Shown one piece after another: positions 1 to 5,641 of a DNA stretch of 7,141 nt. The stretch spans positions 1 through 7,141 of the forward strand of contig CAIYFP010000613.1 in NCBI GenBank assembly GCA_903925515.1, written 5' to 3'. This DNA is from an uncultured Verrucomicrobiota bacterium (lineage in GTDB: Bacteria; Verrucomicrobiota; Verrucomicrobiia; Limisphaerales; UBA9464). The notes under the pieces are model-generated. The model saw only the letters and a program-made list of their open reading frames with translations, searched no databases and had not been told where the DNA came from. Numbering within the stretch: position 1 is the stretch's first letter; every line of letters starts with the position of its first letter. The position numbers and the translations under genes are program-made.

Positions 1-372
1 ACGGGCCAAGGCTGGAACATCCGGCAGAAGCGAGGCCTGGACATCCCCATCGAACGGCCGACCCCGTACACCCTTCCTGTCCAGCGCTATGACATGACCT
101 ACTCGGGCATGGCAAACGGCCGGCCCGACCGCCGCTCCGGCGTGTACGTCTTTTGGTTCGTGGCGGACGGCCAGCTCACCAACAGCCACCTTGAGCGGCA
201 AGCATGGCTTATCCGGGACCTTGTCCTGAAGCAGGTCCTGCAACGCTGGGCCTACGTCGCGTTCTTCGCGGATTGCGCGCCCGGAGGGGAGGACGCCGCC
301 TACAACGCCATCGTCAAGCTGCTCAAGGAGTCCATCGCAGACTTCCAGTTGACGACCGGGACGCCTCTCTGA
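1..372 (+). CDS. Exosortase-associated EpsI-family protein, C-terminal fragment (5' truncated)
   Basis: The frame is open from base 1 and ends at TGA 370-372, giving 123 residues of a longer protein. The visible part begins TGQGWNI, which resembles the segment after the conserved cysteine region of EpsI proteins (a pattern like CLPGQGW). It continues with R-x-G-VYVFWFVADG (about residues 45-58), then QRWAYVAFFADCAPGGED (about 82-99), and ends with an amphipathic stretch closing in FQLTTGTPL. This order (GW near the start, a VYxWFV strand, RWAYV, a C-terminal helix) matches the DUF3485/EpsI family as I know it. These proteins are encoded next to, or fused to, exosortases, the membrane transpeptidase-like enzymes that sort PEP-CTERM proteins, and occur in exopolysaccharide clusters. 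Their exact role is unsettled. An internal ATG at 94 is in frame but is not the start, since recognisable family sequence precedes it. The sugar transferase downstream supports the assignment. It could be the tail of an exosortase-EpsI fusion. Confidence 0.5.
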   Translation, partial: TGQGWNIRQKRGLDIPIERPTPYTLPVQRYDMTYSGMANGRPDRRSGVYVFWFVADGQLTNSHLERQAWLIRDLVLKQVLQRWAYVAFFADCAPGGEDAAYNAIVKLLKESIADFQLTTGTPL

Positions 373-430
373 ATTCTTCGGCCACGTGCGGTGGGGACGC
401 GGCACTCACGATTCTTTCCCGTTAAAAAGC

Positions 431-1807
431 ATGCTAGGTCGCCATAGACGCGTACACGCCACGGTTGGCAAGTTCGCCGACGCGTCGCTCTTCGGCTTTG
501 CCTTCTGGCTGACCCATTGGCTGCGGGCCCTTCCGGTCTTCGACCAAGAGGTTCGCCCCTTTTCCGAATATGCATGGTTGTTGCTGGTCGTGGTCCCGTT
601 GACGCCGCCGCTCCTCGCGGCGCAGGGGTTCTACCAGCAAGGGGTGCTCGGGACCCGTCGCCGCAACCTCTGGATCCTCACCAAGACCGCCGCATACATC
701 AGCCTCGCCGCCGTCCTCGTTCTGTTCTACCGAAAGACCGAGGGGGCGCGCCTCATTTTCGCGCTCTACGTCCCGGTCACGGTCTTGTGCGCCATGGCCA
801 AGGACGTGGCCGTGTCGGCATGGAATGGTGGCAAGACGCGCCAAGCCCTTCATCGCCAGCGGGTCATCCTGGTCGGCAGCAAGGAGGACTGCGACCGGCT
901 GGTCCGCAGCCTCGGGCTCGGCTCGCGCCATGACATCGAGGTCATGGACAGCGTGGATCTCAACACGACGTCGCCCGCCCAGCTCGCGGACCGCATCCAT
1001 GCCCACTCCGCCAACGCCGTGCTGGTCGCCCCGCGCCATTCCCTGTTCGGGCAGATCGAGGCCACCATCCACCTCTGCGAACTCGAGGGCGTCGAGGTCT
1101 GGCTCCTCGCGGACTTCTTCCAGACGCGCATCTCGCATACGAGCATCGACGAGATCCACGGCCGCCCGATGCTCGTCTTCCGATCCGGCCCCGATGCGTC
1201 ATGGCAGGCCTTGGCCAAGGGCGTGTTCGACGTCGTCGGCGGCTGCCTCCTCCTCGTTGCCGTCTCTCCCATCATGGCCGCCGCCGCCTTGGCCGTCCGC
1301 CTGTCGTCGCCCGGGCCCATCTTCTTCCGGCAGCAACGGGCCGGCCTCAACGGCCGTCCCTTCACCATGTTCAAGTTCCGCTCCATGGTGACCAACGCCG
1401 AGCAGCTCCAGCAGGAACTCTCCGTCCTCAACGAGATGTCCGGGCCCGTCTTCAAGGTCACCAACGATCCCCGCGTCACCCGCACCGGACGCTTCCTCCG
1501 CAAGTGGTCCATCGACGAGCTCCCCCAGCTCCTCAATGTCGTGCGGGGCGAGATGTCCTTGGTCGGCCCACGCCCCCTGCCCGTGAACGAGGTCGCACGA
1601 TTCGACGACCTCGCCCACCGGCGCCGACTCTCCGTGCCGCCGGGCCTCACCTGCCTGTGGCAGGTCAGCGGTCGCAACAACGTCAAGGACTTCAAGGAAT
1701 GGGTCCGGCTCGACCTCGAGTACATCGACAACTGGTCCCTTTGGCTCGACTTCAAGATCCTCCTCCGGACCATCCCCGCCGTCTTCACCGGCGCCGGCGC
1801 CAAGTAG
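431..1807 (+). CDS. Exopolysaccharide polyprenyl-phosphate sugar-1-phosphate transferase (WcaJ/EpsB-like)
   Basis: This 458-residue inner-membrane enzyme is predicted to transfer a sugar-1-phosphate from a nucleotide sugar to undecaprenyl phosphate, the first step of exopolysaccharide repeat-unit assembly. The N-terminal third has about four hydrophobic segments (near 18-36, 46-66, 84-100, 107-125). A nucleotide-binding-like domain follows (about 142-250, with RVILVGS at 144-150). The catalytic bacterial sugar transferase domain begins at KGVFDVVGG (263-271) with a membrane hairpin, then SPGPIFFRQQRAG (293-305) and FKFRSM (314-319). The DE pair in SIDELPQLLN (D362, E363) is the catalytic dyad of this superfamily, followed by SLVGPRP (376-382) and PGLTCLWQVSGRN (404-416). 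Length and order fit the large (WcaJ-type) class. I chose ATG 431 because it begins the basic, then hydrophobic, family-like N-terminus. GTG 386 in the same frame would add 15 polar residues; neither has a Shine-Dalgarno sequence. The donor sugar cannot be read from sequence. The EpsI-type neighbour places it in an exosortase-linked cluster. Confidence 0.93.
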   Translation: MLGRHRRVHATVGKFADASLFGFAFWLTHWLRALPVFDQEVRPFSEYAWLLLVVVPLTPPLLAAQGFYQQGVLGTRRRNLWILTKTAAYISLAAVLVLFYRKTEGARLIFALYVPVTVLCAMAKDVAVSAWNGGKTRQALHRQRVILVGSKEDCDRLVRSLGLGSRHDIEVMDSVDLNTTSPAQLADRIHAHSANAVLVAPRHSLFGQIEATIHLCELEGVEVWLLADFFQTRISHTSIDEIHGRPMLVFRSGPDASWQALAKGVFDVVGGCLLLVAVSPIMAAAALAVRLSSPGPIFFRQQRAGLNGRPFTMFKFRSMVTNAEQLQQELSVLNEMSGPVFKVTNDPRVTRTGRFLRKWSIDELPQLLNVVRGEMSLVGPRPLPVNEVARFDDLAHRRRLSVPPGLTCLWQVSGRNNVKDFKEWVRLDLEYIDNWSLWLDFKILLRTIPAVFTGAGAK

Positions 1808-1814
1808 CGCGCCG

Positions 1815-1849
1815 CCCGCATCCCCGCCCTCCCGGTCCCCATCCTCCCC
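1815..1849 (-). other. G-quadruplex-type motif (six G-tracts on the - strand) filling the folD upstream gap
   Basis: The 44-base gap between the sugar transferase stop and the folD start is almost all C-tracts on the + strand: 1815-1817, 1822-1825, 1827-1829, 1831-1833, 1837-1840 and 1846-1849, with loops of 4, 1, 1, 3 and 5 bases. Read on the - strand this satisfies the standard G3+N1-7 quadruplex pattern with two tracts to spare. It lies on the template strand for folD, so the mRNA leader would be C-rich and would not itself fold into a quadruplex. No Shine-Dalgarno, hairpin terminator or clear promoter is visible in the gap. Whether the motif acts or only reflects C-rich composition is unknown. 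Confidence 0.5.
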
Positions 1850-1851
1850 AA

Positions 1852-2733
1852 ATGCAGAACCTCATCGACGGGCGCGCCATCGCCGCCCAAGTCCATGCCG
1901 AGACCACCCTTCGCGCCGCCGCCCTCCTCCAGCGCGGCGTCCAGCCCGGCATCGTCTTCGTCCGCGTCGGCGAGGATCCCGCCTCCCAGGTCTATGTCGG
2001 CATGAAGGAAAGGAAGGCTCGCGAGCTTCAAATCCGCTCCGAAACCCTCGTCCTCCCCGAGTCCACCACGGAGCGCGAATTGCTCGTCCTCATCCGTCGC
2101 CTCAACGCCGACCCCTCATGGCACGGGATCCTCGTCCAAGCCCCCCTCCCCACGCATATCCGCCAAGCCGTCATCTACGCCGCCGTCGATCCCGCCAAGG
2201 ACGTGGACGGCTTCCACCCCGCCAACGTCGGCCGACTCCTCCTCGGCGACGAAGGCGGCTTCGTCCCCTGCACCCCCGCCGGGGTCCACCAACTCCTCAT
2301 CCGGTCCCACATCCCCATCCAGGGCGCCGAGGTCGTCGTTCTCGGACGTGGCAACATCGTCGGCAAGCCCATGGCCTCCATCCTCCTCCAGAAGGGCCGG
2401 CATGCGAACGCCACCGTCACCGTCTGCCACAGCGCCACGCGCGACGCCGCCGCCCATTGCCGGCGCGCCGACATCCTCGTCGCCGCCATGGGCGTCCCCC
2501 TTTTCGTCAAGGCCTCCATGGTCAAGCCCGGCGCCACCGTCATCGACGTCGGCGTCAACCGCGTCCCCGACCCCGACAAGCCCGGCGCCACCCGCCTCGT
2601 GGGCGACGTGGACTTCCTCAAGGTGCAACCCATCGCCGGCCGCATCACCCCCAACCCCGGCGGCGTCGGCCCCATGACCATCGCCATGCTCCTCGCCAAC
2701 ACCGTCGAGGCCGCCGAACGTCAGTCGGCCTGA
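1852..2733 (+). CDS. folD: Bifunctional methylenetetrahydrofolate dehydrogenase / methenyltetrahydrofolate cyclohydrolase FolD
   Basis: FolD is a soluble cytosolic enzyme that oxidises 5,10-methylene-THF to 5,10-methenyl-THF with NADP+ and hydrolyses the product to 10-formyl-THF, supplying one-carbon units for purines and formyl-Met. The 293-residue length is normal. ATG 1852 gives the canonical opening MQNLIDGRAIA; the open frame extends upstream into the sugar transferase gene, but that part is out-of-frame shadow. Hallmarks are SQVYVGMKERKA (46-57) with catalytic Y48 and K52, matching E. coli Y50/K54; GILVQAPLP (92-100) with Q96; KDVDGFHPANVGRL (116-129) with D119, matching D121; PCTPAG (139-144); the dinucleotide-binding GRGNIVGKPMA (165-175); VTVCHSAT (189-196); VIDVGVNR (230-237); and the C-terminal ITPNPGGVGPMT (265-276). 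All catalytic residues are present. Small departures are A for the usual L after Q96 and N for the usual V in TPxPGG. The zinc-ribbon gene starts one base after its stop, so the two are probably co-transcribed. Confidence 0.98.
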   Translation: MQNLIDGRAIAAQVHAETTLRAAALLQRGVQPGIVFVRVGEDPASQVYVGMKERKARELQIRSETLVLPESTTERELLVLIRRLNADPSWHGILVQAPLPTHIRQAVIYAAVDPAKDVDGFHPANVGRLLLGDEGGFVPCTPAGVHQLLIRSHIPIQGAEVVVLGRGNIVGKPMASILLQKGRHANATVTVCHSATRDAAAHCRRADILVAAMGVPLFVKASMVKPGATVIDVGVNRVPDPDKPGATRLVGDVDFLKVQPIAGRITPNPGGVGPMTIAMLLANTVEAAERQSA

Positions 2734-2734
2734 C

Positions 2735-3037
2735 ATGCCCCGGTTCCGCCCACCCGGGCCCTGCCCCGTCTGCCACGAGCACGTCCCGCACGGCCGACGC
2801 GCATGCTCCCAGTGCGGCAGCTCCGCCGACGACGGCTGGGGCGGTGACACGTCCGCCGACGGCCTCGACCTTCCCGATGACGAGTTCGACTACGACGACT
2901 TCGTCGCGCGGGAGTTCGGTGGCCCGCGTCCGCGGGGCCGCAAGCCCCCCCGGCATCGCTGGCGCATGCCTTGGGGACTCGTCGCCCTTGCCCTCGCCGC
3001 CATCCTCGCCGGCGCCGGCTGGTTCACCCTCCGCTGA
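2735..3037 (+). CDS. Small zinc-ribbon protein with C-terminal membrane helix
   Basis: This is a 100-residue protein of unknown function. Two CxxC knuckles, CPVC (C10, C13) and CSQC (C24, C27), are spaced as in a rubredoxin-like zinc ribbon and would bind one metal ion. A strongly acidic middle follows (about 41-60) with the pattern GLDLPDDEFDYDDFVAREFG. A basic, proline-rich linker (64-77) leads to one hydrophobic helix (about 80-97), and only three residues follow it. This suggests a tail-anchored protein with the ribbon in the cytoplasm, although topology is inferred. ATG 2735 lies one base after the folD stop, with no Shine-Dalgarno, so translation by reinitiation or coupling from folD is likely. 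I have the impression that similar acidic zinc-ribbon proteins with a DFDY-FV-EFG core recur in Verrucomicrobia, but I cannot verify this here. The intact reading frame, the ordered domain structure and the tight spacing show it is a real gene rather than a shadow. Confidence 0.86.
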   Translation: MPRFRPPGPCPVCHEHVPHGRRACSQCGSSADDGWGGDTSADGLDLPDDEFDYDDFVAREFGGPRPRGRKPPRHRWRMPWGLVALALAAILAGAGWFTLR

Positions 3038-3065
3038 ACCCTCAAGTTCGGGCGCGACATCCGGC

Positions 3066-3089
3066 GCCGGAACAGCAAGCCTTTCCGGC
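3066..3089 (+). other. Short inverted repeat (7-bp stem) just before the PSD1 start codon
   Basis: GCCGGAA at 3066-3072 pairs perfectly with TTCCGGC at 3083-3089 across a 10-base loop. The right arm ends five bases before ATG 3095. It overlaps a perfect 10-base palindrome, CCGGCGCCGG (3061-3070), so two alternative folds are possible. No U-run follows, so it is not a standard intrinsic terminator. It sits where a ribosome would bind and could tune initiation of the PSD1 gene, or be chance in GC-rich DNA. Confidence 0.3.
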
Positions 3090-3094
3090 ATCCC

Positions 3095-5641
3095 ATGAGG
3101 CGAGATCCACAGCATGACGCCGCGCCAGCATGGCGGCCCTTCCCCACGCTCATGGCGGCCGTCGCCGTCGCCATGGCCATCGCCATCGCCCTTTCGCGGC
3201 GCTCGCTCGCCTCGGATCCCCCCGGCGGTGCCCACGCACCCCACTGGGCCTTCCAGCCCGTCCAACGCCCCGCCGTCCCCGCCCTCGCCCGTCCACCGCG
3301 CCACGCCACCGTCCAGCCCATCGACGCCTTCATCCGCTCCCGCCTCCAGCGCGACGGGCTGGATCATTCGCCGGAGGCTCCCCGCGCCATCCTCGCCCGC
3401 CGTCTCTACCTCGTCATGCTCGGCGTCCCCCCCACGCCGGAGGAGGTCGCCGCCTTCGAGACCGACCCCGCCCCCGACGCCTTCGACCGGCTTGTGGACC
3501 GCGTCCTGGAGGACCGCCGCCTCGGCGAACGCTGGGCAAGGCACTGGCTCGACGTCGTCCGGTTCGCCGAGAGCAACGGCTTTGAAACCAACCGCGAACG
3601 CCCCAACGCATGGCGGTACCGCGACTACGTCATCCAGGCGTTCAACGAGGACATGCCCTACGACCAGTTCGTCCGAGAGCAGGTCGCAGGCGATGCCCTC
3701 GGCGCGCCCGTGGCCACCGGCTTCCTCGTCGGCGGCCCCGTGGATATCGTCAAAAGCCCCGACCCCGCCCTCACCGCCCAGCAACGCGCCGACGAGCTCG
3801 ACGACATGGTGGCAACCACCGGGACGGCGTTCATGGGGCTCACCCTCGGCTGCGCACGCTGCCACTCGCACAAGTTCGACCCCGTCTCCCAGGCCGAGTA
3901 CCACGGCATGGTCGCACTCCTCTCCGGCGTCCAGCACGGCGAGGCCGACCTCCGGGCCTCGCCGGAACGGGCCGGGCGTGTCGCCGCCATCGACGCACAT
4001 GTCCACGAGCTTCGCGCAAGGCTTGTCCCCTTCATCGACAAGGACGAGGAACCCCCGGACCTCCCCCCGGAGTCGCCCCGCCCCGCCGTCGAGTCCACCC
4101 GCAACGAGGACACCTTCCCGCCCGTCGAGGCCCGGTTCCTGCGCTTCACCGTGTTCGCGTCCACCGGGGGCGAGCCCTGCCTCGACGAGCTGGAGGCATG
4201 GTCCGGCGACCGCAACGTCGCCCTTGCCACCCTCGGCGCCCGCGCCACCGCATCCGGCACGTTGCCCGGCCATGCCATCCACAAGCTCGCCCATGTCCAC
4301 GACGGAAAGCACGGCAACGACCACTCATGGATTTCCAACGAGGCCGGGCGCGGCTGGGTCCAGATCGAGTTCGCCCGCCCGGAACGCATCGACCGCGTCG
4401 TCTGGGGTCGCGACCGCCTCGGCGCCTTCAAGGACAGGCTCCCCACCCGCTACAAGATCGAGGTCGCCCTCGAGACCAACCAATGGCGCCGCGTCGCCGG
4501 CGCCGCCAACCGCGCCCGCTTCCCCGGCCCCTCCACCAAGGCGGGCATCCCAAGGTACGACGTCTCGGGCCTTGCCCCGGAGGAGGCCCGACGCGCACGC
4601 GCCGACATCGACGCCCTCGCGGCCGCGATCAAGGAACGCGACGCGCTGCTCGTCACCGAGAAGGCCTACGCCGGGACGTTCTCGCAGCCGGGGGAGACCC
4701 GCCGGTTTCACCGGGGCGACCCGCTCCAGCCCCGGGAGGCCGTCCCGCCCGCCACGCTCGCCCTGTTCCAGCCCCTTGCCTTGCCGCCCTCGGCGCCCGA
4801 GCAGGAGCGCCGCATGGCGCTCGCGCGCTGGCTCGCCAGCCCCTCCAACCCGCTCACCGCCCGCGTCATCGTCAACCGCGTCTGGCAACACCACTTCGGC
4901 GTCGGGCTCGTCGATACCCCCAATGACTTCGGCCGGAACGGAGCCCGCCCGTCCCATCCCGAGCTCCTCGACTGGCTGGCCGGCCAGCTCGTCGCCGACG
5001 GATGGAGCCTCAAGCGCCTTCATCGTCGCATCCTGCTTTCCGCAACATGGCGCCAGTCCGGCGTGCCCTCCCCGGCGGCGCAACGCAGGGACGCCACATC
5101 CCGGCTCCTCTGGCGCTTCCCCACCCGCCGGCTCGAGGCCGAGGCCATCCGCGACTCCATCCTCGCGGTCTGCGGCAACCTCGACGCCACCCCCGGCGGG
5201 CCCGGGTTCCATCTGCACGACGTGGACCGCGAGAACGTCTTTCATTACCACCCCAAGGAACGCTTCGGCCCGGCCGAGGCGCGCCGCATGGTCTATGCCT
5301 TCAAGGTCCGCATGGAACAGGACTCCATCTTCGGGGCCTTCGACTGTCCCGACGGCAGCCTCGTCATGCCGCGGCGCAGCGCCTCCACGACCCCATTGCA
5401 GGCGCTCAACCTCTTCAACTCGCGCTTCGTGCTCGACCAGTCCGAAATCCTCGCCGCCCGCCTCGCCCGCGAGGCCGGACCCGGCGTCGAGGACCGGGTG
5501 CGCAGGGCATGGGCGCTCGCCTACCAGCGCGACCCCGCCGCCGCCGAGCTCCGCGGCGCCGCGGGCCTCGTCGGGACCCACGGCACGGCTGCCCTCGCTC
5601 GCGCCCTCCTCAACTCCAGCGAATTGATCTTCATCCCGTGA
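3095..5641 (+). CDS. PSD1 / DUF1549-DUF1553 family exported protein with discoidin-like insert
   Basis: This 848-residue protein belongs to a family abundant in Planctomycetes and Verrucomicrobia, with no established reaction; it is annotated as cytochrome-like because of a CxxCH motif. The N-terminus has arginines, then a hydrophobic segment (about 19-34) and a possible cleavage region near SLAS (37-40), indicating export or anchoring. HWAFQP (50-55) is the usual lead-in. DUF1549 covers about 75-282, with LGVPPTPEEV (109-118), GERWARHWLDVVRFAESNGFE (144-164, given in parts: GERWARHWLD, then RFAES), EQVAGD (195-200) and C253-A-R-C256-H257 SHKFDP. After an acidic, proline-rich linker (315-342), a discoidin/F5-8C-like domain spans about 345-465 (RFLRFTVF, ELEAW, WVQIEF, RIDRVVWG, YKIEVAL). 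DUF1553 spans about 572-826 (NPLTARVIVNRVWQHHFG, RPSHPELLDWLA, PRRSASTTPLQALNLFN). No separate N-terminal PSCyt1 cytochrome domain is present. It ends in an overlap with the DUF1501 gene. ATG 3095 is the first in-frame start; ATG 3152 would keep the hydrophobic segment. Confidence 0.95.
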   Translation: MRRDPQHDAAPAWRPFPTLMAAVAVAMAIAIALSRRSLASDPPGGAHAPHWAFQPVQRPAVPALARPPRHATVQPIDAFIRSRLQRDGLDHSPEAPRAILARRLYLVMLGVPPTPEEVAAFETDPAPDAFDRLVDRVLEDRRLGERWARHWLDVVRFAESNGFETNRERPNAWRYRDYVIQAFNEDMPYDQFVREQVAGDALGAPVATGFLVGGPVDIVKSPDPALTAQQRADELDDMVATTGTAFMGLTLGCARCHSHKFDPVSQAEYHGMVALLSGVQHGEADLRASPERAGRVAAIDAHVHELRARLVPFIDKDEEPPDLPPESPRPAVESTRNEDTFPPVEARFLRFTVFASTGGEPCLDELEAWSGDRNVALATLGARATASGTLPGHAIHKLAHVHDGKHGNDHSWISNEAGRGWVQIEFARPERIDRVVWGRDRLGAFKDRLPTRYKIEVALETNQWRRVAGAANRARFPGPSTKAGIPRYDVSGLAPEEARRARADIDALAAAIKERDALLVTEKAYAGTFSQPGETRRFHRGDPLQPREAVPPATLALFQPLALPPSAPEQERRMALARWLASPSNPLTARVIVNRVWQHHFGVGLVDTPNDFGRNGARPSHPELLDWLAGQLVADGWSLKRLHRRILLSATWRQSGVPSPAAQRRDATSRLLWRFPTRRLEAEAIRDSILAVCGNLDATPGGPGFHLHDVDRENVFHYHPKERFGPAEARRMVYAFKVRMEQDSIFGAFDCPDGSLVMPRRSASTTPLQALNLFNSRFVLDQSEILAARLAREAGPGVEDRVRRAWALAYQRDPAAAELRGAAGLVGTHGTAALARALLNSSELIFIP
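3161..3190 (+). repeat. Five-unit hexamer repeat within the PSD1 signal/membrane segment
   Basis: Five consecutive hexamers GTCGCC, GTCGCC, ATGGCC, ATCGCC, ATCGCC encode a (hydrophobic-Ala)x5 run, VAVAMAIAIA, at residues 23-32 of the PSD1 protein. Because the unit is two codons, slippage would lengthen or shorten the hydrophobic core without a frameshift. The sequence is directly visible; any variability among strains is inference. Confidence 0.55.

Noticed and set aside
349..377. Possible promoter: TTGACG at 349-354 with a 17-base spacer to AATTCT at 372-377
   Set aside because: The -10 element matches the consensus at only about three of six positions and the -35 lies inside the EpsI-type coding region; sigma preferences of the host are unknown.
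1201..1851. N-terminal extension of folD into the sugar transferase gene
   Set aside because: The extension is Arg/Pro-rich shadow sequence; ATG 1852 gives the canonical FolD N-terminus and length.
3038..3094. Intrinsic terminator after the zinc-ribbon gene
   Set aside because: The inverted repeat has no following T-run, so it does not fit a rho-independent terminator.
3851..3865. Calling the PSD1 protein a proven c-type cytochrome from CARCH
   Set aside because: The motif is conserved in DUF1549 but a single CxxCH without a recognisable cytochrome c fold or distal ligand does not establish heme binding.
2645..4324. A 559-codon antisense open frame spanning folD end, the zinc-ribbon gene and PSD1
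   Set aside because: It crosses three real + strand genes and their gaps, has low-complexity composition and no recognisable domain.
3114..5627. An 837-codon open frame, same strand, nested inside the PSD1 gene in another frame
   Set aside because: Its product is low-complexity Ser/Pro/Arg/Thr sequence with no domain, as expected when C-ending codons remove stops from a shifted frame. The overlapping frame carries clear DUF1549/DUF1553 motifs.
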